Part shown: in pieces, positions 36,201 through 48,116 of the stretch
How positions within the stretch are numbered: position 1 is the stretch's first letter
Layout: each line of letters starts with the position of its first letter
Source: Climacteris rufus
Taxonomy: Eukaryota > Chordata > Aves > Passeriformes > Climacteridae
Assembly (NCBI GenBank): GCA_013398175.1
Contig: VZRZ01004300.1
Location: forward strand, 1,551,728-1,615,727
Length of the DNA stretch: 64,000 nucleotides
Reading direction: 5' to 3'
The notes under the pieces: generated by a model
Seen by the model: the letters and a program-made list of their open reading frames with translations, nothing else
Databases searched by the model: none
What the model was told of the DNA's origin: nothing
Position numbers and translations under genes: made by a program

Positions 36201-39200
36201 TTTAATATTTACAGTGGACTCTAATTCAATAATGATATTTAAGTGCAGGAGCAAATTATGCTTTGCATGCTCAGAGTCGTCTTCCATTTTAGAGTTTTCA
36301 TCAAAATCACTTCCAAACAGAAATGACATTAAAATTTTGCAGAACAGCCGGCTCATGTGAAAACAGCAAGATGTGCTGCCAACAGGAGCACTCCTCTTTA
36401 GAAGCTGATCCTGGATTTCAGTCTGGAGTGTTTCACCATTGCTTCTGGGAAAAAAGCTCACTGAAATTCCAGTAATTTTTAAATTGCTTATATGGACTAC
36501 ATCAAAGAGTCTGTTTACTACCAAACAATTGGAAATTTAAAGAAGTTCAGTCATTTAAACATACTCTCAGCTTGTAATAACTATGAGAACAACAGTTATA
36601 CCAAAAAATCCAAATGTACTGCCAGGAATCAACAATAAATTCCACTTTGGAAGTTGAATGCAATCAATAGTTTTGGGAAAAATGAATTTGGTCCAAGTTT
36701 CCATTCTTAATGCCTCAAAATGCCCCTTTGAATAGCCATTTAAACTCTTCATAAGAGTACTGTACAGGCTTGAAATATGCTGGCCAGTTCAGATGTTGTA
36801 TTACCTGTATAAGTTTTAAACCCAAGAAAAAAGTACTTGTGGCAACCTTGCAAAAAATCCAGTCAGAATTTTGTTATGTAAAAAAAAAACATTAATCACA
36901 TTATCTTACTACCTGAAGCATGCTTTCTTCTCCCAGATATTTAATTTAAAATGCTGATTTAGACTGAACTTACAGGAAATTAATCAGGGAGAGAAATTTG
37001 GGCTGTTCTCTGTGAAACAGACTTGAACAATTTGAAACTCTGTAAGCGTAATAATGTATAAAACTGGAACCATCACAGAATCTATACTGAGCTTCCTTTA
37101 CTTGCTTCACCTTAAGAAAAGGATTTCCAGGGAAGCACCTTCAAACTGACAAATGCCACCTATCACTGCAAATTCTTAAAGTAAGCCAGCCTTTCCCACA
37201 ACTGGGAGAGGTGGTTGCCTCTTAAGATCTCTAGTTTTGCAGAGTTTAGGTCTGTTTTTTTCCCTACTCAATGATTATACATTCTCTTCAAAGGCTGAGT
37301 GGGTTTCCTGCTTTGTTAAGGAGACATATCGAATCTCTAAACTAGAGAGATGCTCATTAAAATGCATTAAATGAATTCAAGTAGGAAAACTGCATTTATT
37401 TACCAAATTACATCAAGGAACAACAATAAGCTGCTGCTCCTATCACACATAGTTTGATTGATTTGGGATTCATGATCTCATTGCCAAAATCAATAAGTAA
37501 GCTGTATTTGTTTTCTGTAGTTTTCCAGCAATCTTAATTCTATGCAGAGATCTTAAACCCCCTGAACAAGCTGCAAGATTCGACTTCATTCACCAACACT
37601 TCACTGAAGTGCTGCCTCTGCAACACAAAGATAGATGGAATAAGCTTTGAGGGAACAGTCTTCAAAATGAGACATTTTCCTCTGTGCAGGACCACAGCCA
37701 AAACCACAGTGCAGTTTTAGAAATGAACTGATACTCCAGTTCTGGCCAATTTCAATAATGAACTCCTGCTCTTATAGAGGGAGTCTGAACAAGAGATTTT
37801 CAAAAGGACTTCACTATTATGCATGGCAAAACTCTAATGGCTCCAGAAATGTAAGTAGTTTAGAATAACCACACATCACAGAGATTCAGATTAAAAGTCT
37901 GAAGCAATTACATGGGAGAAGCTCTATCAATGAGAGCAAAATGAATGTGAATTTTCTTCAGACAAACAACATTTTCTAATTACCTGCAATTGCAAGCAAT
38001 TGTTTACTTTAGGATTTGTTCACTCTGGAATTAAGGTTAATGTTTTCTTGAACATTCAAGCCTTGACCACATACAGAAATTTTATTCCTCTTTTCTTTTG
38101 CAGTTAAACATCTCGGAATGTCCCTGTAAATAAAGTCTACTCCAAGGGAAAGAAGGTAATGAAAGATTTAATTCTTAAAATTAACTTCACACAATGTGAT
38201 TTTTTTTTTCTAGGGTGACCTTACACAGAAGCTCTTTTTGAACAGACCCATCGCTTGATGATTAAGTGAGTTATGATAATGCAACAAATGATCCAAGAGG
38301 CAGGAAAGGATGACTTTAAATCACCAATATTTCTAAATTTAGATCTTCAGCTTTTCCATACTGTAAAAATCAAATCAACAGCATACTGACATAATCTAGA
38401 AAGGAATTCAGGAAGACTATTCAGTGTAATAACACTAAGACTTTACTCATGAAACAATGCAACAAGTTGTGTGGGTAAGAAAGCAGAGGAAACATCATTC
38501 TTTGGCATAATGCTTGAATTTCTAAAATTATTTGTCAGCCATACTTGAGATGTGCTGCTGGCTATGAAGGGTACTTCTCAAGAAGACTTTGACCATACAC
38601 CAGTTAGTTCCTTAATATGTTTTGAATAGTTTGTCACTGAAATTGTTTTTGAAAAGTAACCCAGACTATAACGAATCTGAGGCTGACAGCCTGCAAAGCA
38701 CTAAGCTGTAAAAAAATTTAGGTCCCAAGATTCTCAAAGTAGAGTGTCTCAAGACTGGGAACTGGAATAAAGTTACAGTGACAGTGAATATACTGGTTCA
38801 ATTGGGATAAAAGATGTCATCAACAAAATTTTGCACAGGAGTTTGCAGCAGTCTTTTCTGTCAGTAAGAAAGAAAGGAAAACTATAATTTCTGTCTTCTA
38901 GAAGAGTGGCTGTTGTAAGAAAGAGCCATTATATTTTAAAGAAAAGAAAACACTTAGGAATCAAAATATCACTGTTCCTTTTAAAAGTCTAGTAAATGGG
39001 CACAGAAAAGATAGTTGAGGGATTTCTGAGGCTCTGAGCTCAATTTTCCTTGATTATGAATCAGCAGTGTATGTAGGAGAAAGGCTGCATTTCCCCTCCC
39101 ATAGTAGCTATCAGTTTTCTCAAAGATTATTTTTTTTCTCCATGCTTGAGAATTTCAGAAATGGCACCAATCAGAGAAATGATCAAGGTAAGTTTCAACA

Positions 39201-41085
39201 CTGAAGATTAACATTAAATTTAAGTGCTAGATTTTTTTATAAGTGCTATGGTTCCAGTGTCAGTAACTACTGGAAAGGTGTAAAGGAGCAGCAAATGCTT
39301 ACCAAAAACCTATGACCTCTGCAGGCCTCGTCTCTGACAGGAAAGAGCTGAGCCAGAACATAGGAGTACTGGATCATACCTGGACTGCCTTTCTCTTGTT
39401 CATCTTTTGTTTTTCAGAGACCATTCTTACATTACCCCTCTTATACAGTATATTTTTAGCAGATACAACACTGACTGACCATGGAAACATCAATTTAAAG
39501 CTTTAAACTAAAAATGGAATTGGGATGACAGTTCCCTTTCTTATCAAGCAGAATTTCCTGCCTAGTAGACACTGGGTCAGCATCTGAACCAGCACTTTGT
39601 GAGTATGTTTTCCAGCACACCATTCAAGCTCAATCCTGAATGCAGTTTAACAAACTGACAAGGAAACTCTTAAGAGGTGGAGAGGTCAAAAATAGAAAAG
39701 TTACTTAAGAAGCTGCTCAAAGACTTTATCCCAGCAAGAACACCACCAACTTCTGAGTATTGCCAAGCTTACAAACTTCCCTGTATATAGAACAAAAGTT
39801 AATTACAAATGTACCTGCTCTATCTTTTTACACCATACTTGGGGAACAGTGTTCAGCAATATTCCTTAACGTGATTCTTTCTTCCTTTTGGTTTCCAGAA
39901 CCTGGTACATCACCTACATAATGAAACGTGCCAGTATTTGGATGAATTAACAGTGACATGGCACCACCATGCCTTGCTGCTTCAAGTTGTGTTCTAAGAA
40001 CACCTATCACTTGCTGGCCTCTCCTCTTCCAAACTTCAGCTAGCAGAGAATTTTTCTTCTGCCCATTCGAGACAAAGCACATTGTCACAACTTTCGCACT
40101 TTTTTATGAAGTTCAGTGATTAGAAATATACATGATAAACTAAAAGGTCATGCAAGCTTCCCCTGTAGCTCCTCCTCTAATAAACCCAACACACAGTAGT
40201 ATTATTACTCCAACCAAAATCTCTCCATGAATGTTTATATATAGCATTCTGTGGCTGTTTTTGCAATTTCTCTCATGATTTCTCTGTATGCTGAAGCAAA
40301 GCTCAGAAAAGTTAAAATAATGTAAGTCACTTAAGTCCTACTTCTATTATCCTCATTAAGGGAAAACTGTTAGAGCCTAAATCCTTATGGTTAGGAACAG
40401 AGTTTGGTTAGAAAGCAGAAAGGTACTACAGTGCACATCTGAGTCATGTTTGCACTTTCAGCACCTTGTGGTACAGGATGGTGATCCCAGCAATTCTAAA
40501 TTAAAATCTTATATTGCTTGCTCTAAACTGTTAAGCATAAAAACTATTAACAGGCTGCAAATTGAGAACCATTCATTAACATATTTAAAATAAGCACTTA
40601 TTAAGTTCTAGTATACTAGCAAACTGGTTGATAGGCATAATTCAACAGTCAGTGCTGGGACACTAAAATCAATTTTGAAGAGAGCCTAGCAAGTTTAAAT
40701 TTCTTTCTAAGTAGAAAAGCATCCCAGCAACATCATTGTTATGAATGACCCATATAAAAGTATCTCAAAAATTCAGGATAGCAGCATAGCTTTCCAAAAC
40801 TATGCTTTATTTTACTAAAAGTGACACTGCAGAGGACATGTTCTATATCTGACAGAAGGTCAAGACTACTTTAAAACAGAAGCAGTTCAATGGCCTTCAG
40901 TTGTTTCTGAACAGGTGATGCCCTGGTGTAAAATAAGACATTTACTAAGACCATAAATCCCAAAACACTGAAGAGATAAGCATGACAATTTCACAGACTT
41001 ACAAGATACAGCTGCCTACAAACATAGGTTAATGACACCTTGCAAACATAATGAAACATCATTCTTACATTTGAAAAATTCATAC
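30216..41085. other. CTDP1 last intron, segment up to the penultimate exon
   Basis: AT-rich, without recognised repeats. It contains the candidate cassette exon 36121-36309 and the protein-like open frame 39828-40082, both on the CTDP1 sense strand. Confidence 0.4.
36121..36309 (-). other. Candidate frame-preserving cassette exon in CTDP1 last intron
   Basis: A 189-nt segment lies between acceptor CATTTCTGTTTGGAAG and donor CTGAG|GTAATA on the CTDP1 strand. It enters and leaves in phase 2, exactly the phase of the CTDP1 junction, and is open throughout. Including it would add 63 residues starting SDFDENSKMEDDSEHAKHN. If read through, it stops three codon positions later (TAA at 36119-36117). 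The acceptor is only fair and I know of no homologous exon in mammals, so this is speculative. Confidence 0.2.
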
Positions 41086-41264
41086 CTGGGTACACTGCCT
41101 GTTAAGCTTCTTTCACTTGATGATGATGATGATGATCCAGGTCTCTGATCTGTTTTTCTTCCTAGAGTCTCTGTTGCACTAGTCTGAGGTTTTTCACCTT
41201 CCTCTTCTGGCTTTTTTTTTTCACTATCACTTTCATCACTGCCTTCTCCTAAGATGTCATCCAC
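41086..41264 (-). CDS. CTDP1: CTDP1 penultimate coding exon
   Basis: This is a 179-nt internal exon of FCP1. Seen: the minus-strand acceptor is TGTTTGGCAG just above 41264 and the donor is CCCAG followed by GTATGA below 41086. It enters on a codon boundary and leaves after two bases of an Arg codon, which joins the terminal exon as VPR-GHKRK. The 59 complete codons begin VDDILGEGSDESDSEKKK and are dominated by Glu, Ser, Lys and Asp, which fits the disordered acidic region between the BRCT domain and the RAP74-binding tail of FCP1. VDDILGEGSD and SDSEK are what I recall from the mammalian protein. SDESDSE is a plausible CK2-type phosphorylation site (inference). A run of seven serines near residue 45 is coded by six TCA codons plus AGT. 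If the following intron were retained, translation would add 22 codons of intronic sequence and then stop. The catalytic FCPH domain and BRCT domain lie outside the window. Confidence 0.93.
41119..41136 (-). repeat. Coding (TCA)6 trinucleotide repeat, poly-Ser in CTDP1
   Basis: Six pure TCA codons (GAT repeats on the plus strand, codon register 41118-41135) plus AGT give seven serines in the penultimate CTDP1 exon. Purity of the codon suggests recent slippage in a disordered part of the protein. Confidence 0.9.
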
Positions 41265-44200
41265 CTGCCAAACAGTGGAGAGTCAGTTTATCTTCCAGCA
41301 GACTACTCTATACCAGTCTTTCATAGTTACTGGATCCGCTCTTCAATAATCATTATGCTTCAAAACTTTCCTTGGCCTTCTCCTTCAAAATTTAAATGAA
41401 ACCCCAATTTACAGGAACTGTCTCCAACACAGTTTCTGTAACAATTCCAGCAACATTCTATTCAAATTAAGTATATTTACTCTATGCTTAGCTTAAGACA
41501 GATATATGTATACTCACATACATGATACAGCCACACAAGACACTATAAAAAGTGCTGTCTTCTGACATTAAAGGGATAGATGACTTTTTACTGTTGTAAC
41601 ATTTTGATGCATACTTTCTACTACATACATTTTGTATTATTATAACAAGTAGAATCACTTGGGCAAGGCATATTGAAAACTCTAGTAAGTATTCTCATAT
41701 TTACAGGTATTCCTTGATACATATATAACTATGAACTCTATTCCTAAATAATACAGTTTGAATGAAACAGAATATACAAACCCCACTTCCACCAGATTGT
41801 CTGCTTGAGCTAATTAATAAGGACAAATCTATCAAAAGGTTTACATATTTTCTTAAGTAATTGCTTGGCCTTTACTTCTGAACAGTTAGCATAGGATTTG
41901 ATAATCCTCTAAAACCCTACAAATTTGCTCTGACACCATCATTAAAAGCAAATCATACTCATGAGGCACCATGATGAGCTTCAAAATGTTATATTCTCTG
42001 AGTTAGCTTTCCACCTTCAGAAAAGAGATGAAAAACATAAGAAAACACAGGTGAAGATCCCACAGTCTCTCTATTTTTGTGAATGGCAGAAGACATGGAA
42101 ATAAGCTACATGTGAGTATTTCTCTATTGATATTTAAGAATTTTTCCTAGAAGTAGCTTATGTCAGCATAAGCTAAAATATGGCTCACTAATTACTCTCA
42201 CTAATCCTCACCTGCTTTATCAAGACAAAAAAATCTGCATATGAAAACAAATATGAAAATGATTTTATACTGCTTATCTCTTGTTTTCACAACAATAATC
42301 CAAAAAACTTAAAAAAAAAGCTGTACCAAAATCACTTGTATCTGGTCCTTCATAAATGCACCTTTAATTTCTTTGTTTAGCTTGGTGTGTATGGAAGGAA
42401 AGTCAAAGATGCCCTCTGTCTATCAAAATCATTACAACATATACTTGTGAAAAACAATTTCTTTACATATCCACTTGTTTCAGAGTTCTACAACTCAAGC
42501 TTAAACTGGATTTAAAAACCCAGGCTATACTATCCTTGGCTGGAATGACTTCTGTAGAAAATGAAAAATAACTTGCAAGTTTCTTAGATCTACAGTTCAA
42601 GCTGCTCTTCCATTTGTCCTTGACTTGGTACATTTTTACTACCTGAAACATTGCTGTCTAAAGCTCAGCTCTTTCCCTGTGAAAGCTGTAAAGAAAGCAT
42701 AATAAAAAAGGATCTGCATACCAGTTTAGTGCATCTAAATACAAACGAGAGTTTCAGGTAGAAACTGCAGGAATTGCTGTATCAAATCAAATTACATTAG
42801 TCCAAAACTGTTTTTCCTGTAAGCAGAAGTTGTCATATGCATGGCAAATAAGAACCATGGAATGCAACCAAGGGTCGGGGAGACTGAAAACACTGGTAGA
42901 CATAAGCCAACAGTGAACTGTGTAGAAAAATGTTAAGTACACAGGATGGGGATTTTCAGTGTGTAGAGAACGCAGTGAAAGTCTCAAGCACTTAAGTATC
43001 ACAGCCTGGGATGGGATGGCAGGAAGACCCTGCCTGTACAGTTTTGGTAGAAGATACTTCTACTTCATGGTAGCTGACATGGCCAGTAATTGACAGCCAA
43101 ATGACAGCACAGATCTACAGCTCTAAAATCCTTTCCCACAAGTCTTTAAAGTTATACTCCTTCATTCCAAAAGCAATACTTGTCCAGAAAGTCTTATGTT
43201 TAAAACTATGTTCTCACCACAAAATAAGTTAAGTTTTTCAAAGGACAATGTTAGGCTGGCAGACATTCAGTTTTACAGATACTTTATTCAAACTGAAGTT
43301 TTATAGTCTTAAAATCTACTTTGTGTGAACAGTTTTGACAGACTAGCAGTGCAGTTATTGCCATGTCTGTTTTTCTTTCATTCTGCACAATGAGAACATT
43401 ATTCACTTCAAGTCTGAAATGCCATTTAACAGTAGAAATTACTTAGTTGTACACGTATCTCCCATTTCTCTGAAAAGCCATATAAAATGGCCTTGTATAA
43501 ATCAAAGAAATATGGCAAATTTTGAAAATCACTGCATATGAAAACAATGAAGGATGGTCCCTACAAATCTCTTTAACTAAAAGGGCATCAAAACCACGGA
43601 TCCCTGCTTAATTATTGACTAAATTGCAAATGTGCTGAAAAATATAAGTATTACATCCACATCCTCCCCAATTCTCGAAGAAATGGAAAATAAACTATGT
43701 TTTCATTCAGGCAGTGAGATTTAAGCCCTTCACACTTGAGCAAATTAACAGGCAAAAAAAGTTCATAAATATCTAAGCACCAACGATTTTTGTAGACCTA
43801 TCACTAACTTTGAACAAATAAAAAAGTTCAAAGAGCAGAGGGAACTTTTAACCTTTTTGTTCAGAACATGACAGATACAGATGTACCAGTACCAACTACA
43901 GCTTCAGCTCATGTGATTAGATTTTATGATTAAAAAATGGATCATGTAACACTTCAGAAGAAAATGCCAGCTAATATCAAGTCTTACTGACAAGATACAG
44001 TGAATGGATGCTTAGTGCTTAAACACTACCATAGCAGCTACCTTTAAAACAGATTTTTATAACCCAGGAACAATGCTTAACATTGAAAAAGAAAAACGAT
44101 TAATCCCTTAAAAACGACAAAATTGTTCCATTCAGCAAGAGAATCAAAAGCCTGACAATTATTTTAAACACACAATTATAAAAGCCAATGAAAGTCCTCA

Positions 44201-44782
44201 GCTGACAAGTCTTTTACTTCTCATTTAGGAGGAGCAGAGCATACATTCATGCAAAGTACAAAGATGAAAGAGCAATGAGATTTTTAGTCTCATTGTCTGA
44301 TTAAGAGCTGAAAAGCACCTAAACCTTTGTTAAAAATAAAGTCAAAGCCCTCGGTAGTATTAGCAAACCAGATCAGCTGGAAAATGTTTTTATTCCAGAA
44401 GCTGAGTTTACACATTCAAAATGAATCAAGACTCCAAGAAAACATCAAAAAAGAAACTGCTGTGAGCAACCTCAATTTGTTATAAAGTTAAGTTGCAGGC
44501 AATGTTTTGATACAGCATTACGGATATGACAGCCATCATGATACCTTACATTTTTTGGAAGTAGCAACTACATATACAGTACTACAAACTACATACTAGG
44601 AAAAAAGAAAAAAAGCTGTGAATAAACTTTGACTCTTGTTTTTCAGTTAGCAAGTACTTTAAAATTCGATTTTAATAGAACTGAGAAGCTACCTTAGCAA
44701 CAGGACAACATATGCCACTACTTAAATGATCTCTCTTAAAAGTGGTACAATGGTCTGGAACAACTCTTTACTGGAATTACAG

Positions 44783-44822
44783 AAAAAAAATTACCCAAAA
44801 AAAAAAAGAAAAAAAAAAAAAA
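44783..44822 (+). repeat. A-rich tract
   Basis: Two A runs separated by TTACCC, the longer interrupted by a single G. I see no retrotransposed body attached to it, so it is listed as low-complexity sequence. Confidence 0.85.
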
Positions 44823-45077
44823 GGTTTGAGCAACAGCCGTAAATTTTGTATTCCAGTACTGCTTAGAAGATACAGACATTTCTGCCTCCCCACCAGTCTT
44901 TCCAAAGAGGCTTTTGCTCCAACTGATTGCATAAATTGAGGGTAAAACCAGAAAAAAGCACCAAGTATTTACAAAGAGTTCTTTACGTCTATTTCTACTG
45001 CCATATAAATGACTGTTCATTGTTAGCAATGCAAGCAATTGGTATTGACAGTAAGCACAGCTAAAACCCAACTCCAT

Positions 45078-45125
45078 TTCAGCATCAATCCTGAGCAAGT
45101 ATTCAGCATCAATCCTGAGCAAGTA
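45078..45125 (+). repeat. Perfect 24-bp tandem duplication
   Basis: Two identical, directly adjacent 24-bp units starting TTCAGCATCAATCC at 45078 and 45102. No mismatch, so it is likely recent. Confidence 0.97.
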
Positions 45126-47887
45126 TTTGCTAAGGATACATTGCGTTAAATACATTGCATCTTAAAAACAACTTGCAAAAAACTAATATAATCTGCCATC
45201 TGAATGTGCCAAAAGATTTCAATATGTACCTTATATTCCCCTCATAGTATATAAAGTCAAAAAAGAACTCTAAAGTGATCCTCTAATCTTTATCCCTGCC
45301 TCCCCTTCCAGCATTCCCTTCTGCTTTGTCCCAAACGATTGCATTTTAGTACATTACAGAAATCAGTTGACTATTTCAGAAACTTTAACACACCAGCAAA
45401 ATGAGAAGCCAAATAAAGAAGAGGTAGGAAAAAGGACACGGAAAATTGCAAACTAAGAAGCACTTCTGAACTTGTGAAATTAACAGTGGACGGTGGTATT
45501 AGATTGTAAATCAAATTAGAGAGAGTGTTGGCTCCGTATTTCTGGAGCTGTGCACTGAACTTTCTAACCTTCCAGCACAGAGGTGCAAAAACAAAACTGC
45601 TCTGTGGTAAAATAAATGTAAATAATACTGTAAAAGTTAATGAACTCCACATCACAAAGTAGCGTGCAGGAATTAATATAGCACCAATAATTCTAAAGCA
45701 GGTGTAGTTACCTTCCCACAACCCAGCTTACAAGAGGTCACCCAACAGTGCTCTACCATAGTGCACACTATTACTCGACAAATCATTATTGTGGCACAAT
45801 TACAAACGCTTGCCCTCTCTTTCCTCAAAGCATACAGTAAGCATTTGCTAAAGCAAAGAAAGGTTTATCAAGAGTGGGACAGAACAAATGAAATTTGTGC
45901 AACTGAACTGGAAAGTTCAGCCACTTGACACACAAAAAAAAAAAGCACAGTTTTTCAAAGAAGAGAGAGAGGCCCTGACAGGACTCATAAAGCACCTGCA
46001 TGAGCATGAGGCAGAAAGTAAAGCACTGGATCACTTGACTTCTGCAGGCACTCATCTAAATTTCAAATCCCACTGGGTTCTGTGCTAAACAGCATAATAC
46101 AGATGTTCCCCATATGTCACACTTAAGCAAGATCAGGGGTTAATTATGCAACTTCATACGCTAGAGTAAACTTTCTGTGATGGCTGCCTATGTGAACACT
46201 ACCTTCTACTGAATATGGCATTAATCTAGCTTTTACACGTATGTGTTGCATAAAATATTCTTAAATTCTAGTGAAGACAAATGGCAAAAAAGAACAAAGT
46301 GTAAAGAAAGTGCAGTTGCACTTAAAGACAGAGTTCAATTGAAATTCCAAAAGCAAACAAATCTTTCATAGAACGAGAAAAAAATACCGCAAGTCAAGCG
46401 AATTTGTCTTAATGATCACAGATAAGCAGTTATTCACACTGTGAAAGAATTCAACATAAAGCCTGGTTTTAATGGTGTAAAATGGTTTTATGAGGAGCTT
46501 TCAGAATATCCAAATAGTTTAAAAATAAGGGAATGTGTTTTTCTTTGTAATTTTTATCATCTACTGTATTTATATTCATAAACGCTTTTTGTTTGTCCTT
46601 TTTTTTACCTTTCAGCAAAAAGATACCCCCAGATGATATTTATCAGTAGTTTCTTCATTAGCAATTAAAGAATAATTACAAAACCCTACTGTGTTTTTTT
46701 AATACAACAGTATAAATGAAATAATTAAAGACATTATTGCTTTGTTCCTCAGCAGCTGAACTCCCAGAATAAGAAAGAGATCTTAATGCTCAAAATGTAT
46801 TATTTAAAACACATTTTGCTTTTCTAAATACCTTATGGTATATTTTTGAGTGGGAGGTGATTACCTTTTTCCTCTGGGAAGGGGCATTAACCATGGGTAG
46901 CTTTTTTTAGTTTAGGCAGTTTTCTGAGTTCTATTTCCAAGTAAACAGATTCCTGAGTTATATCCAAAGGCAGGCCTTTAGAATGAGAGCAAAACCAAAC
47001 TGGTAACTTGTGCTTCCTAGCACTTGTGGGCTGCAATTATTTTCACCTACTGTTATTAAACTGCACATAGAAATACTAGCAGTTCCTGGTAATAACCTAC
47101 CAGTTTTAGGATGAAAAGCCATTATGTGAGAAGAAAAAAACCTTGGCTCAATGCTGAGCATAGCTGCTATGCTCAAATTTGAAAACCAGCAATCTAAAAC
47201 ATCACGTGGAAGGTACTTACAGGAGCTCCCACTGCAATCCCTGGAGGCTGCTCTGGGACCCTACTGGGAAATGAGCAGTGGCAATGCAGCCCCAACAGCT
47301 GGAGTTCACAACACAGCTCACAGCATTGGCTACAATGCCTGCACACATTTTAATTGCAGCCCTGGGCAATAGAGTGTGCTCCTGAAAGGCAGATATTGCA
47401 GGGAAAAAACCAAAACCCATTGCCTCAATTAATTTGACCACTTAACCTCTGCAAATGAAAAAGTAACTGCAACTACAGCTGTACACTTCACTATATCTGG
47501 GCTTTAATACTGCTGTTAATGCTTTGAAAAGAATAAAATAAAATGTCACTTAGAGATTACATACAATATTGTTATTAAAATGCAACACTAATAAGGATCC
47601 TTATCCTTGCTTATGACTCAATGAGACTTGATTCTTCAAGGAGTGCCATTGAAAAGTTCTGAATAACTTTGAATTTCCCAGCTGGAAAGCAATGCCTAGA
47701 TTTGAGTGGAAACTTCATAAGCATTCTTAAGATGTCTAGAACACATACCTGAAAATGCTACAAGGAACACAGGGTGCAGCCTTTCCTTGGTAATGAGGGT
47801 GCTATGAGCGCTGACTTAAGGATTCTAAAATCCCTTTAAAACATACATTTTATTATTATAGAACACGTGGGAATTGCTTTCTGTTGA

Positions 47888-48116
47888 AAGAGGACAGATT
47901 TAGATTAAATATCAGGAAGAAATTATTCCCTGTGAGGATGGTGAATCTGGAACAGGTTGCCCAGGGAAGCTGTGGATGCCACATCCCTGGCAGTGTTCAA
48001 GGTCAGGTTGGATGGGGCTCTGAGCAACCTTATCTAGTGGAATGTGTCCCTGTGCATGGCAGGGAGGTTGGAACAAGATGATCTAAGTCCCTTCTAACCT
48101 TTATGATTCTATGATT
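47888..48116 (+). mobile_element. CR1 LINE 3' end
   Basis: AGAGGACAGATTTAGATTAA, then GGTTGCCCAGGGAAGCTGTG, then ATGATTCTATGATT at the end: a clear CR1 3' region, 5'-truncated, plus strand. Confidence 0.93.

Larger units (their letters stand above)
9969..41085 (-). other. CTDP1: Last intron of CTDP1 (31.1 kb)
   Basis: Bounded by donor GTATGA (starting at 41085, minus strand) and acceptor TTCCAG (ending at 9969). It separates 59 codons of acidic linker from the RAP74-binding tail, so the functionally important C-terminus depends on splicing across 31 kb. Contents I can identify: a short CR1 tail (14904-14938), a solo LTR (19204-19756) and a rearranged CR1 (about 29350-30215). The rest is AT-rich single-copy-looking sequence, with two sense-strand open segments (39828-40082 and 36121-36309) discussed as findings. 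Confidence 0.85.
41265..47887. other. Upstream CTDP1 intron, segment before the first CR1
   Basis: AT-rich sequence with an A tract and a 24-bp duplication listed separately. No exon recognised. Confidence 0.4.

Noticed and set aside
45371..45721. 116-codon hydrophobic minus-strand frame resembling a membrane protein
   Set aside because: AT-rich DNA read on this strand yields Phe/Leu/Ile-rich peptides by default; there are no splice or start signals and no family resemblance.
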